DNA from: Mycobacterium kansasii ATCC 12478
GTDB lineage: Bacteria; Actinomycetota; Actinomycetes; Mycobacteriales; Mycobacteriaceae
NCBI RefSeq assembly: GCF_000157895.3
Contig: NC_022663.1
Location: 806,001 to 870,000, forward strand
Length of the DNA stretch: 64,000 nucleotides
Direction of reading: 5' to 3'
The position numbers were made by a program, and so were the translations under genes. Below are positions 24,931 through 33,630 of this stretch, piece by piece (position 1 is the stretch's first letter; every line of letters starts with the position of its first letter). Below the pieces are notes generated by a model that saw only the letters and a program-made list of their open reading frames with translations, searched no databases and was not told the DNA's origin.

Positions 24931-27327
24931 ATGAGTAAGTTCACCTACATTCGCTTCTTCGAAGAGTTCGGCATCGAGGACGTCCCGCTCGTCGGGGGTA
25001 AGAACGCGTCGCTCGGCGAGATGTATCAGAAGCTATCCGAGCAGGGCATCCGCGTCCCGCACGGGTTCGCCATCACCGCCCAGGCCTACAAACACATGCT
25101 GGACAGCGCTGGCGCCTGGGACGCGCTGCACGCCGAGCTCGACAATCTCGACCCGGACGACGTCACCGCGTTGGCGCGCAAAGGCAAACGCGCCCGGGAA
25201 ATCGTCTACGGCGCAGGGCTTCCCGACGACCTGGCGGCCGAGATCGTGGCCGCCTATCGCATGCTTCAGGACGAGTACGGCGAGGACGTCAGCCTCGCGG
25301 TGCGCAGCTCGGCGACCGCCGAGGACCTGCCTACGGCCAGCTTCGCCGGCCAGCAGGAAACCTTTCTCAACATCACCGGCGCCGAGAGCCTGCTCGACGC
25401 CTGCCGCCGCTGTTTCGCCAGCCTGTTCACCGACCGGGCCATCCACTATCGCATCGACCAGGGCTTCGACCAGTTCAAGGTGTCGCTGTCGATCGGTGTG
25501 ATGAAGATGGTGCGCTCCGACCTCGCCTCCTCGGGGGTGATGTTCACCATCGACACCGAATCCGGCTTCAACGACGTCGTTTTCGTCACCGGCGCCTACG
25601 GGCTGGGCGAGAACGTGGTGCAGGGCGCCGTCGACCCGGACGAGTTCTACGTCCACAAGCCGACTTACCTGGCCGGACATCGCGCAGTGCTGCGCCGCCT
25701 GATCGGTGACAAGGCGGTGAAGATGGTCTTCGTCGAGGGCGGGACGAAGCAGACCACCCGCAACATCCCCGCACCGAAGGCCGACCGTGCTCGGTTCTGC
25801 ATCACCGACGACGACGTACTCGAACTGGCCGGCTACGCCTGCACCATCGAGGGGCATTACCGGCGCCCGATGGATATCGAGTGGGCCAAAGACGGTCTGG
25901 ACGGCAAGCTCTACATCGTGCAGGCGCGCCCCGAGACGGCGGCCTCCCAACGCAGCCTGACGACCATAGAAACCTATGTGCTGGAAGGTAAAGGCGAGAT
26001 CCTCACCGAGGGCCGCTCGGTCGGCGAGAAGGTCGCGACGGGCGTCGCGAAACGGATCGACAACCTCGGGCGGCTGTCGGACTTCCGGCCCGGCCAGGTG
26101 TTGGTGGCCGACACGACCACGCCGGACTGGGAACCGGTGATGAAGACCGCCGCCGCCGTCGTCACCAACCGCGGCGGACGCACCTGCCACGCGGCGATCA
26201 TCGCGCGCGAGCTCGGCATCCCGGCCGTGGTCGGTGCGGGCGATGCCACCACCAGCGTGCCCGATGGCCAGGTCGTCACGGTGTCATGCGTGGAAGGCGA
26301 CACCGGGCGGGTGTACCGCGGCGAGGTGGGCTTCCACGTCGACCGCACCGAAGTTGCGGATCTAACCAGGCCACGAACCCAGATCATGATCAATCTGGGA
26401 AATCCCGATCTGGCGTTCAAGACCTCGTTCCTGCCCAACGACGGTGTCGGGCTGGCCCGAATGGAATTCATCGTCAGCGAATACATCAAAGTGCACCCGC
26501 TGGCCTTGCTGCACCCGGACAAGGTCGACGACGCGGAGGCGCGCCGGATGATCGATCGGCTCACCTACGGCTATGCCGACGGGGGCGAGTTCTTCGTCCA
26601 GCGGCTCTCGGAGGGCATCGGCACGATCGCGGCGGCCTTCTGGCCCAAGCCCGTGGTGGTGCGGATGTCGGACTTCAAGACCAACGAATACGCCAGCCTG
26701 ATCGGCGGGAGCGGGTTCGAGCCGACCGAGAGCAACCCGATGCTCGGCTTCCGCGGAGCCTCGCGTTACGCGCACCCGGCCTACGCCGAGGGTTTCGCGC
26801 TGGAATGCCGTGCGATGCAACGGGTGCGCGAGGAGATGGGCCTGACCAACGTCGTCATCATGCTGCCGTTCGTGCGTCGCGTCGCCGAGGCTGACCTGGT
26901 GCTGCAGACGATGGCCGAACACGGTCTGCAGCGCGGCCGCAACGGGCTCGAGGTGTATGCGATGTGCGAGATCCCGAACAACGTCATCCTGCTCGACGAG
27001 TTCGCCAAGCGCTTCGACGGATTCTCCATCGGATCCAACGATTTGACACAGCTCACGCTCGGTGTCGACCGCGACAGCGAGATCGTGGCCTTCGACTACG
27101 ACGAACGCGACGAGGGTGTCAAGGAGATGATCCGGCTGGCCGTGGAGGGCTGTCGCCGCAACGGGATTCACTCGGGGCTGTGCGGGCAGGCGCCGTCGGA
27201 TTACCCGGACATGGCCGAGTTTCTGGTCCGCATCGGTATCGACTCGATCAGCCTCAACCCCGATGTGGTGGTCAAGACCACCCGGCAGATCCTCGAGCTG
27301 GAGCAGCAGGTGGTGTCGAGGAAATGA
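24931..27327 (+). CDS. ppsA: Phosphoenolpyruvate synthase (pyruvate, water dikinase)
   Basis: A 798-residue enzyme, close to the E. coli PpsA length. The N-terminal ATP-grasp domain has VGGKNASLGEM and VRSSATAEDLPTASFAGQQE. The swivelling domain carries the phospho-His in GGRTCHAAIIARELGIPAVVG (near 418), and the PEP-binding barrel has MLGFRGASRY, GSNDLTQLTLGVDRDS and the catalytic Cys in GLCGQAPSD. It makes PEP, AMP and phosphate from pyruvate and ATP. GGAGGAATATC before ATG 24931 fixes the start. As the last gene after nifJ, it could pull pyruvate into gluconeogenesis. Confidence 0.93.
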   Translation: MSKFTYIRFFEEFGIEDVPLVGGKNASLGEMYQKLSEQGIRVPHGFAITAQAYKHMLDSAGAWDALHAELDNLDPDDVTALARKGKRAREIVYGAGLPDDLAAEIVAAYRMLQDEYGEDVSLAVRSSATAEDLPTASFAGQQETFLNITGAESLLDACRRCFASLFTDRAIHYRIDQGFDQFKVSLSIGVMKMVRSDLASSGVMFTIDTESGFNDVVFVTGAYGLGENVVQGAVDPDEFYVHKPTYLAGHRAVLRRLIGDKAVKMVFVEGGTKQTTRNIPAPKADRARFCITDDDVLELAGYACTIEGHYRRPMDIEWAKDGLDGKLYIVQARPETAASQRSLTTIETYVLEGKGEILTEGRSVGEKVATGVAKRIDNLGRLSDFRPGQVLVADTTTPDWEPVMKTAAAVVTNRGGRTCHAAIIARELGIPAVVGAGDATTSVPDGQVVTVSCVEGDTGRVYRGEVGFHVDRTEVADLTRPRTQIMINLGNPDLAFKTSFLPNDGVGLARMEFIVSEYIKVHPLALLHPDKVDDAEARRMIDRLTYGYADGGEFFVQRLSEGIGTIAAAFWPKPVVVRMSDFKTNEYASLIGGSGFEPTESNPMLGFRGASRYAHPAYAEGFALECRAMQRVREEMGLTNVVIMLPFVRRVAEADLVLQTMAEHGLQRGRNGLEVYAMCEIPNNVILLDEFAKRFDGFSIGSNDLTQLTLGVDRDSEIVAFDYDERDEGVKEMIRLAVEGCRRNGIHSGLCGQAPSDYPDMAEFLVRIGIDSISLNPDVVVKTTRQILELEQQVVSRK

Positions 27328-27402
27328 ATTCCCTTGCATCGCACCGGCTCGCGCCGAAATCCACACTGTCGGGGAAAAGTGCGGAGACGATGACGATAGC
27401 GT

Positions 27403-27430
27403 CGATCTCAGCGTGGCGGCGATGAGATCG
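27403..27430. terminator. Hairpin between convergent ppsA and pfkA
   Basis: CGATCTCA (27403-27410) and TGAGATCG (27423-27430) form a perfect 8-base stem with a 12-base loop in the 125-base gap between the two convergent genes. There is no U-tract, so it could serve both strands as a mycobacterial-type terminator. Confidence 0.4.
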
Positions 27431-27452
27431 TCACCCGGACATCGCCGTCGGG

Positions 27453-28589
27453 TCATCCACCGATCGCGCTATGGGTGGGCATTTCATCCCCGAAGTTGAT
27501 CCCCATATCCCGCGCGGTCAGAATCGAGTCGCAGTCGAGCGGGACCGTCTTTTGCCGGTGGGTAGCCTCGGCGAGTGGCACGTAGTCGACGGTCGGTGGA
27601 TTCAGCGCCACCATGACACCGCTGTGCCCCTCGTCGAGAGCCCGCACGGCCGCGGCGCCGAAGCGCAGACCGAGCAAGCGGTCGAACGAGGTCGGCGAGC
27701 CGCCCCGCAGCAAGTGGCCGAGCACCACGGTGCGTGCCTCGCGTCCGGTCAACCGTTCGAGCTCGGCGGCCACTTTGGCGCCGATGCCGCCAAGACGCTC
27801 CGCCTGCCCCACCGACTTGCCCACGATCGACACCTCGCCGCCGACCGGCCTGGCGCCCTCGGCGACGCAGACGATGGAGAACTTCGCGCCGTGCCGTTCG
27901 CGGTCCCGGATCACCGCCGCCACCGGGTCGAGGCTGAATGGGATCTCCGGGATGAGGATCGCGTGCACTCCCGACGCCATGCCGGCGTTCAGGGCGATCC
28001 AGCCGGCGTAGCGGCCCATCACCTCCACCACGATGATGCGGCCGTGCGATGTCGCGGTGGTGAACAGCCGGTCGATGCACTCCGAGGCGAAGTCGACTGC
28101 GCTGTCGAAGCCGAATGTCGAGGTCGTCTTGTCCAGGTCGTTGTCGATCGTCTTGGGCACCCCGACCAGCCGAAGCCCGGCGTTGTGCAGGTGCTGGCCT
28201 ATCGCCATCGATCCGTCGCCGCCGACCAGGATCAGTGCATCGATTCCGTGTTCCGCGAAGCGGCCCAACAGTTCTTTGGTGCGGTCCATCTCGATCCAGG
28301 TGCCGTCGCTTTGTTGCACCGGATAGGCGGTGGGGTTGCCGCGATTGGTGGTACCGATGATGGTGCCGCCCTGGTGAATGATGCCGCGGACCCGGTCGCG
28401 GGTGAGTTCTATCAACCCGCCGTCGGGATAGGCGTCCGGTAGCAACAACCCGTTGAGGCCGTCGCGGACCCCGACGACTTCCCAGTCACGATTACGTGCG
28501 GCCAGGGTGGCCGCATGGATGACGGCATTGAGCCCGGGCGCATCACCGCCGCCGGTGCTGAGCGCAATCCGCTTTATCGAAGATCTCAC
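27453..28589 (-). CDS. pfkA: 6-phosphofructokinase (PfkA family)
   Basis: A 378-residue glycolytic kinase. Phosphate-donor motifs are STGGGDAPGLNAVI and GGDGSMAIG; the sugar-binding core is PKTIDNDLDKT and MGRYAGWIAL. The Gly in GGDGS is the residue found in ATP-dependent enzymes, whereas the Lys in PKTIDND is usually linked to pyrophosphate-dependent or actinobacterial group III enzymes. The donor is therefore probably ATP but not settled. GTG 28589 (RSSIKRIALSTGG) is the family-like start. It converges on ppsA, so glycolytic and gluconeogenic steps lie side by side. Since a core pfkA is expected elsewhere in a mycobacterial genome, this may be a second copy. Confidence 0.88.
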   Translation of the reverse strand: MRSSIKRIALSTGGGDAPGLNAVIHAATLAARNRDWEVVGVRDGLNGLLLPDAYPDGGLIELTRDRVRGIIHQGGTIIGTTNRGNPTAYPVQQSDGTWIEMDRTKELLGRFAEHGIDALILVGGDGSMAIGQHLHNAGLRLVGVPKTIDNDLDKTTSTFGFDSAVDFASECIDRLFTTATSHGRIIVVEVMGRYAGWIALNAGMASGVHAILIPEIPFSLDPVAAVIRDRERHGAKFSIVCVAEGARPVGGEVSIVGKSVGQAERLGGIGAKVAAELERLTGREARTVVLGHLLRGGSPTSFDRLLGLRFGAAAVRALDEGHSGVMVALNPPTVDYVPLAEATHRQKTVPLDCDSILTARDMGINFGDEMPTHSAIGG

Positions 28590-28619
28590 GAGGCGCACCT
28601 TACGCCAGTGCGGCTCCCG

Positions 28620-28794
28620 GGCTTCGTGGAGCAGGTGCTGCCCGGCTGCGTGCTGCGCCAACTAATTCGCCCGTACCTGGCGCAACCAGCGTGAAATCAA
28701 GGTGGGCGGACGGCACTTCATCCAAGAGGACTCACCGGAGGCCCTCGGCGTGGCCCGGCGCGGCTTCGTCCTGGACCTGCCCGCACGCCGCTGA
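28620..28794 (+). pseudogene. Remnant of a haloalkane dehalogenase gene
   Basis: Two in-line fragments on the plus strand. The first (28620-28691) reads GFVEQVLPGCVLRQL, matching the cap-domain segment FVE..LP..VvR.L of haloalkane dehalogenases. The second (28702-28794) reads GRHFIQEDSPEALG.., the segment around the catalytic His followed by a C-terminus and TGA. A stop at 28689-28691, a frame change and loss of the stretch between them show that the gene is dead. The N-terminal two thirds are missing. Confidence 0.6.
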
Positions 28795-28846
28795 CCCGCG
28801 ACCCGGGGACGGCACGTCGACGGAATCGACTTTGCTCCAACGATTT

Positions 28847-29302
28847 TCACCCTCGACGGGGCGGCAGCACCGCCAGCCACTGATCCGACAACAGTTCGAG
28901 CAGTTGGCCATCCGGATCGCGGATCATCGCCGACTGCTCCGACACCGACCCGTCCACCACCGATCCGCCGAAGCTCCCGGCGCTGGCCACCACATGAGGA
29001 AGGTCAGGCACGGAAAACGAGATATGGGTAAGCCCCACCTGGTCCATGACCCGCTGTGCTCCGGCGTGGACCGCGCGCCCCGAATAGTCGAGAAGCTCCA
29101 GCACCAACCCGTCGCGCACCAGATACGTCGCGTGCAGTCCGATCGGCTTCGGCAGCTGCAGAAGCCGATCGGTGCCTGCGTCGGGCGCATCGAGTTCCCA
29201 CCAGAACTCGAACCCGAGCAAGCCCTCATAGAATCTGCGTGACCGCCGGCGATCGCTGACACACAACCCGACATGGTTGAAAACGGCTCGGCTGTCAGAC
29301 AT
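28847..29302 (-). CDS. VOC (glyoxalase/bleomycin resistance) family protein
   Basis: A 151-residue protein with paired beta-alpha-beta-beta-beta modules: FNHVGLCVSDRRRSRRFYEGLLGFEF at the start and LTHISFSVPDLPHV followed by DPDGQLLELLSDQW in the second half. The conserved His (NHVG, THIS) and Glu (VLELLDY, LLELLS) positions are consistent with a metal site. The ATG at 29302 overlaps the stop of the M24-like gene by one base, so it is the third gene of that operon. Substrate unknown. Confidence 0.82.
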   Translation of the reverse strand: MSDSRAVFNHVGLCVSDRRRSRRFYEGLLGFEFWWELDAPDAGTDRLLQLPKPIGLHATYLVRDGLVLELLDYSGRAVHAGAQRVMDQVGLTHISFSVPDLPHVVASAGSFGGSVVDGSVSEQSAMIRDPDGQLLELLSDQWLAVLPPRRG

Positions 29303-30465
29303 TACAACCTTCCATAGCGGGTCAGTATCGATGCTCCCCCGCCCTCGACGACGACGGTGGCCCGCTCCAGGCAACCCCCGACGCCCGCCGCGACGACCCA
29401 GGATTGCACGCTCAGCACCATGCCCTCGTCGAGCACGGCGTCGCTGCCACGCCCCAAACCGATGACCGGTGGTTCAGCACCGAGCCCCAGCCCGTGAGCC
29501 AACGGCACCGGCGACTCCCGATTACCGGCGTCCCCCCAGGCTCGATACAGGTCAGCCCCGGTGTTGCCCGCTCGGCAGGCGCCCAGCAGCGCGTCCATGC
29601 CGACAGCGCACCGCGCCGCCAGATCCGTCCACCCTGCCGGAGCCGACTCCCCCGCCACCCGGGTACGCGCCAGGCCGGCCTCATACCCGGTGTACAGCGC
29701 GCCCGGTGCCAGCACCACCAGTTCGCCGTCCCCGATAGGACGCTCCGACACCAGATGCCGAAACCACACCGGCCCACGCGAAGGCGTTGCAAAGCAAACA
29801 CTCTCCGACGGCGCGGTCGGTGCGCCCAGCCGCGCCACCTGTTCGTAGTACACCCCGAGTAGGTCACGCTCGGTAACGCCAGGCCACAATGCATCTTCCA
29901 TGGCGCCTAACGCCGACTCCGAAATTGCCGACGCCACTTCGAGACAGGTGATCTCCTCGGCCATCTTGATCCGGCGCGCAGCCGCCAGAATCGAATCGGC
30001 GTCGACCAGTTCGGCCGAGCCGGTCAGCTGCGAAATCAACCCGGCGAACATCGGTGTCAATCCGTCGATGCCCACCCGGGCGGACTCGCGCAAGCCGGGA
30101 ATCGAAGCCAACGAATCCATCAGATTGGCCGGATTCCAGCTCAACCCATACAGGTCCTGACGCGTGATCTCCGGCGGTACCCCCTCGTCCCAGGTCGACA
30201 GCAGGTGCACCCGCGCGGTCGAACGCACCACCACCGCGGCCGGCGCGAACGGCAGCACCCCGGCGCGGCCGAGCAGCCGCGCCCCCGACACGTAGTGCAC
30301 GTTGCCGGCGCCGCCAAGCAGCAGTGCGTCCAGATCGTGGGTTTCCATGGCGGAGAACACTTTTTCGCGCCGCTGAGCCCGCAACCAGCCGAAGTCGACC
30401 CGTGCGTCGTCCTCGAGGCTCATCATCCCGATGCGCACCCCATGATCCCGCGGCACCGGGCTCAT
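29302..30465 (-). CDS. M24 (creatinase/prolidase-fold) protein lacking most metal ligands
   Basis: A 387-residue pita-bread-fold protein. An N-terminal creatinase domain (DLDALLLGGAGNVHYVSGARLL) precedes the C-terminal M24 domain. At the two metal-binding Asp positions it has LAPGALYTGYEAGLARTR (Asp to Ala and Asp to Gly), the His is kept (LAHGLGLG), the first Glu is Gln (MVLSVQSWV) and the last Glu is kept (CLERATVV). It is therefore probably not a dinuclear-metal peptidase; creatinase itself works without metal. The start ATG overlaps the upstream M24 gene (ATGA), suggesting a complex or shared pathway. The open frame continues upstream, but that stretch is the shadow of the neighbour. Confidence 0.8.
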   Translation of the reverse strand: MSPVPRDHGVRIGMMSLEDDARVDFGWLRAQRREKVFSAMETHDLDALLLGGAGNVHYVSGARLLGRAGVLPFAPAAVVVRSTARVHLLSTWDEGVPPEITRQDLYGLSWNPANLMDSLASIPGLRESARVGIDGLTPMFAGLISQLTGSAELVDADSILAAARRIKMAEEITCLEVASAISESALGAMEDALWPGVTERDLLGVYYEQVARLGAPTAPSESVCFATPSRGPVWFRHLVSERPIGDGELVVLAPGALYTGYEAGLARTRVAGESAPAGWTDLAARCAVGMDALLGACRAGNTGADLYRAWGDAGNRESPVPLAHGLGLGAEPPVIGLGRGSDAVLDEGMVLSVQSWVVAAGVGGCLERATVVVEGGGASILTRYGRL

Positions 30466-31610
30466 GCGGCAAACCCGTAAGGGTCGTAGGTGGAGCCGCT
30501 GAGCTTGACCCATCCGGTATCGGTCACGGCCACAATGTCTTCGGAACGATAACCCGCAGCACCGTCCTCCCAGATCACCGGCTCCAACACCACAACCATG
30601 CCCGGCCGCATGACCAGCTGCGAGTCGAATTCCGCACCGAAATCCGTTCCAATCAAGGGCATTTCGGCGCTGTCGGTGCCCACGCCGTGGGCAAGATAGA
30701 AATGCTCGATCCACGGCCGGACACCATCGTTGGCGTCGATGGCGACCTCACCCAGCCGCAAGCCGGACACCCCGGGCCCAAGGACCTCCAGACACGCGTC
30801 GACGACCGCCCGCCAGCGACGAAACTGCCCGAGCTGCCGAGCATTCGGGCCGGCGCCCACAATCCAGGTGCGGCCATAGTCGGACACGTACCCCTGCCAC
30901 ATGACACCGGCGTCCACCCAGATGACATCGCCATTGCGCAGGAACCGGTCAGTCGTGACGGTCGGGTAGGCCAGATCACCGTGCAGCGTCCAGGGTCCCA
31001 GCTCGCGACTCGGGGCCATCACCTGCCAGATCGGATCGATTCCACCCGCCGACGCGCCTAACTCGAACACCCGGCGAAGAAACAGCGCAGTCAAATCGGT
31101 CTGCCGGACACCAGGCCGCAACAGGCGCAGCGCGTCGACCATCGCCAGCTCGTTGAGCCGCTGCGCCTGGCGAATACACGAAACCTCGTCGACGGTTTTC
31201 ACCAGCTTGGCCGCGCCCAGGACCGTGGACGCATCCACCCAATCGATGCCGGAAAGGCCGCGCAGCATCGGGTGAGACAGATGATCGACACCTACCCGTG
31301 CGCCGGGAACGAAGTGCTCGCCCAACGCGGCGGCGAGCCCTGCCATCGCGTCGTCGAGATCCGGGAACAACGGCCCGTGCAGCTGCACCTCCGGCGGCAC
31401 GCCGTCGTCGAACACGGTGTACAGGTGCGGCGCCGACTCCACGGCAGCCACAACAGCGACCGCGCGGAACAACGCAGCCCGGTCACCGGCGACGGCCGGC
31501 ATCGCAGCGCCGGTCGCATACGTCACCGCGCTGGAACCCAGCAATACCAGCCCGTCGAGACCGCCGACCGCAAGTTCGGCCTGCAACCGCGCATATCGCT
31601 GCCGTCGCAT
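30462..31610 (-). CDS. M24 family metallopeptidase (Xaa-Pro peptidase-like)
   Basis: A 382-residue protein from the first ATG. Metal ligands are complete: VDAGVMWQGYVSDYGRTW gives both Asp residues, YLAHGVGTDSAEMP the His, MVVVLEPVIW and GYRSEDIVAV the two Glu residues. It would cleave Xaa-Pro bonds or hydrolyse a related amide. Twenty-four further in-frame codons upstream (to 31682) read like protein (DWSAGATIGGAAIPGTPDLAR) and sit behind GGAGG, but their first codon is GTC, not a normal start. It is followed by an inactive-looking M24 homologue and a VOC gene, and is divergent from a P450. Confidence 0.87.
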   Translation of the reverse strand: MRRQRYARLQAELAVGGLDGLVLLGSSAVTYATGAAMPAVAGDRAALFRAVAVVAAVESAPHLYTVFDDGVPPEVQLHGPLFPDLDDAMAGLAAALGEHFVPGARVGVDHLSHPMLRGLSGIDWVDASTVLGAAKLVKTVDEVSCIRQAQRLNELAMVDALRLLRPGVRQTDLTALFLRRVFELGASAGGIDPIWQVMAPSRELGPWTLHGDLAYPTVTTDRFLRNGDVIWVDAGVMWQGYVSDYGRTWIVGAGPNARQLGQFRRWRAVVDACLEVLGPGVSGLRLGEVAIDANDGVRPWIEHFYLAHGVGTDSAEMPLIGTDFGAEFDSQLVMRPGMVVVLEPVIWEDGAAGYRSEDIVAVTDTGWVKLSGSTYDPYGFAA

Positions 31611-31703
31611 CCGAGCCAGGTCGGGCGTGCCCGGGATCGCCGCCCCGCCGATGGTGGCTCCTGCCGACCAATCCTCGATGACGCTACCTCCGCATCCTCA
31701 AAT

Positions 31704-31750
31704 GCGTAATAATGCAAAGATAACCTAATAAGCCGACGAAGCAATAACGC
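31704..31750. promoter_or_regulatory. Inverted repeat in the M24/P450 divergent promoter
   Basis: GCGTAATAATGC (31704-31715) and GCAATAACGC (31741-31750; reverse complement GCGTTATTGC) are imperfect inverted half-sites in the AT-rich gap between the divergent M24 and P450 genes. The gap is unusually AT-rich for this genome. It is a plausible operator for a shared repressor; none is encoded nearby. Confidence 0.3.
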
Positions 31751-31772
31751 ACTTGCCCGGAAAGGCTTTTCG

Positions 31773-33041
31773 ATGGTCACCCGCCCAGGCGTCAGCCCAG
31801 ACGCGATAGTCGATTTCGACCATCATTCCGACGACTTCAACCTCAACGAATTGGCCGTCAACGCCGAACTGCGACGCACCTGTCCGGTGGCATGGAACCA
31901 AAACTACGGCGGTTTTTGGTTTCTCACCAGCTACGAGGCGGTCAGCCAGGCCGCCCGGGACGGCGACACCTTCGCCCACAAATACGAACCGAACGCGCCC
32001 GACGGCATCGACTACCAAGGCGAGATGGGCGTGCCACGTCCCGAAGGTCACCCGGCATTGGGCATCGGCGAAGTCGACGGCCCCTACCACCAGGCCCTGC
32101 GCCGCGCCCTGACGCCGTTCTTCTCCCCGGGCGCCGTACAGAAGATGCGGCCGTTCATGGAGAAATCGACGCATTGGTTTCTCGACCAGCACAGTGCCGA
32201 CGGGCACATGGACCTGGTACTCGACTACGCCAGCCCGGTCCCGGCCATCTTGACCATGAGGTTGATGGGGCTGCCGTATGACAATTGGCACCTGTATGCC
32301 AACCTGTTCCACTCCGTCATGGCCGTGCCGCAAGACAGCCCCGAGTACGCCAACGCCCTCGCCGCCGCGCCCGCCATGATGCACGACGTCCTGGAGTTCG
32401 CCGCCAACCGACGGGCCGACCCACACGACGACCTGACCAGCTTCCTCATCCAGTTCGAATTCGACGGCCAGCGCCTTTCCGACGAACAGCTGCTGAACAT
32501 CATCTGGAACCTCATCGCCGGCGGCGTCGACACCACCACCTCACAGACCGCGCTGACCCTGCTACACCTGGGCACGCACCCACAGCTGCGCCGACAACTC
32601 ATCGACCACCCCGAGCTCTACCGCACCGCCACCGACGAATTCCTACGCTACTTTTCGGTCAACCAGCAACTGAGCCGCACCGTCACCCGCGACGTGACCG
32701 TCGGGGGCCAGCAGCTGCACCGCAACGACCGCGTCGTCATCAGCTGGCTGGCCGCTAACCACGACGAGCGCGAGTTCGACCAACCGGAGGCAATCGTCCT
32801 CGATCGCACTCCCAACCGCCACCTGGCCTTCGGCCTCGGACCCCACCGCTGCATCGGATCTCATCTGGCACGACTGATGGCCGAGGTGATGGTCAAGGCA
32901 GTCCTCGACCGCATCCCCGACTACCGGGTCGACCTCGACGGCGTGCACCAGTATCTGGGAAACCCGAGCATGACCGGGCTGGGCAAGCTGCCGGTCGTCT
33001 TTACCCCCGCACCGGGCCTGGGCACCCGACGCCCGTGGTAA
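31773..33041 (+). CDS. Cytochrome P450
   Basis: A 422-residue soluble P450 of the actinobacterial class I type. I-helix LIAGGVDTTTSQTAL is near 250, ExxR is in DEFLRYFS, and the heme loop FGLGPHRCIGSHLAR with the axial Cys is near 360. GGAAAGG precedes the ATG at 31773. It is divergent from the M24/VOC operon across an AT-rich gap. No ferredoxin or reductase gene is adjacent and the substrate is unknown. Confidence 0.92.
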   Translation: MVTRPGVSPDAIVDFDHHSDDFNLNELAVNAELRRTCPVAWNQNYGGFWFLTSYEAVSQAARDGDTFAHKYEPNAPDGIDYQGEMGVPRPEGHPALGIGEVDGPYHQALRRALTPFFSPGAVQKMRPFMEKSTHWFLDQHSADGHMDLVLDYASPVPAILTMRLMGLPYDNWHLYANLFHSVMAVPQDSPEYANALAAAPAMMHDVLEFAANRRADPHDDLTSFLIQFEFDGQRLSDEQLLNIIWNLIAGGVDTTTSQTALTLLHLGTHPQLRRQLIDHPELYRTATDEFLRYFSVNQQLSRTVTRDVTVGGQQLHRNDRVVISWLAANHDEREFDQPEAIVLDRTPNRHLAFGLGPHRCIGSHLARLMAEVMVKAVLDRIPDYRVDLDGVHQYLGNPSMTGLGKLPVVFTPAPGLGTRRPW

Positions 33042-33097
33042 TCGCCTGCCCGCCAACGGGAGTCGGGCTGAAGCGGAAACCTTTGGCGGCTGTGCCG

Positions 33098-33397
33098 TCA
33101 AGAATGGGCCGCGTCCGCCGCGCACCCTGCGCGCAGCGGCCAGGCAAGTTGACGCAGATAGCCTTCGGGCTCGCTGTCGTCGACGCCGTACTGCGCTAGC
33201 CAGCGGTCGGCCGGCAGGTACAGCGTCCCGAATAGCGCATCCAGCGCCGGGAATTCGCCGGCATAGTTGCTGTTGTAGGCCTGGGGTTCACGGGCGTGGT
33301 GCCAATGGCGGTACTGGGGCGCGGCGATCACCCACCGCAGCAGGCCGAAGTTAACCCGGACGTTGGCGTGGATGAAGACCGGCCAGCACGACACCAC
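33098..33397 (-). pseudogene. C-terminal remnant of a sterol desaturase / fatty acid hydroxylase
   Basis: About 100 codons matching the end of the family: WPVFIHANVRVNFGLLRW, then the His box APQYRHWHHA, and YAGEFPALDALFGTLYLP. The upstream His boxes and membrane helices are missing: before about 33397 the frame becomes an Arg/Gly-rich shadow. It is a 5'-truncated gene between the P450 and the FAD oxidase. The remaining 33042-33097 and 33398-33630 hold nothing recognisable. Confidence 0.7.
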
Positions 33398-33630
33398 ACA
33401 TTGCGGCGTGCGGGGCCCGCGGCCCGGTGGCCCGCGGCGGCACGGGCGGGCGCTGCCCCCGATGGTGGCACCCACGTCCCACCGTCAGGCGGCGGGCCCG
33501 GCCCGCGAAGCCCTGCGACCGGTGCACGTCACTCAGAATGCTCCGCGCGGCTGAGAGCCAACTGAGATTTTCGGCCGCAGCCGGCTATAGAGTGGGTCGC
33601 TGTCGGCACGGCAGAAACACGAGGCGTTCC

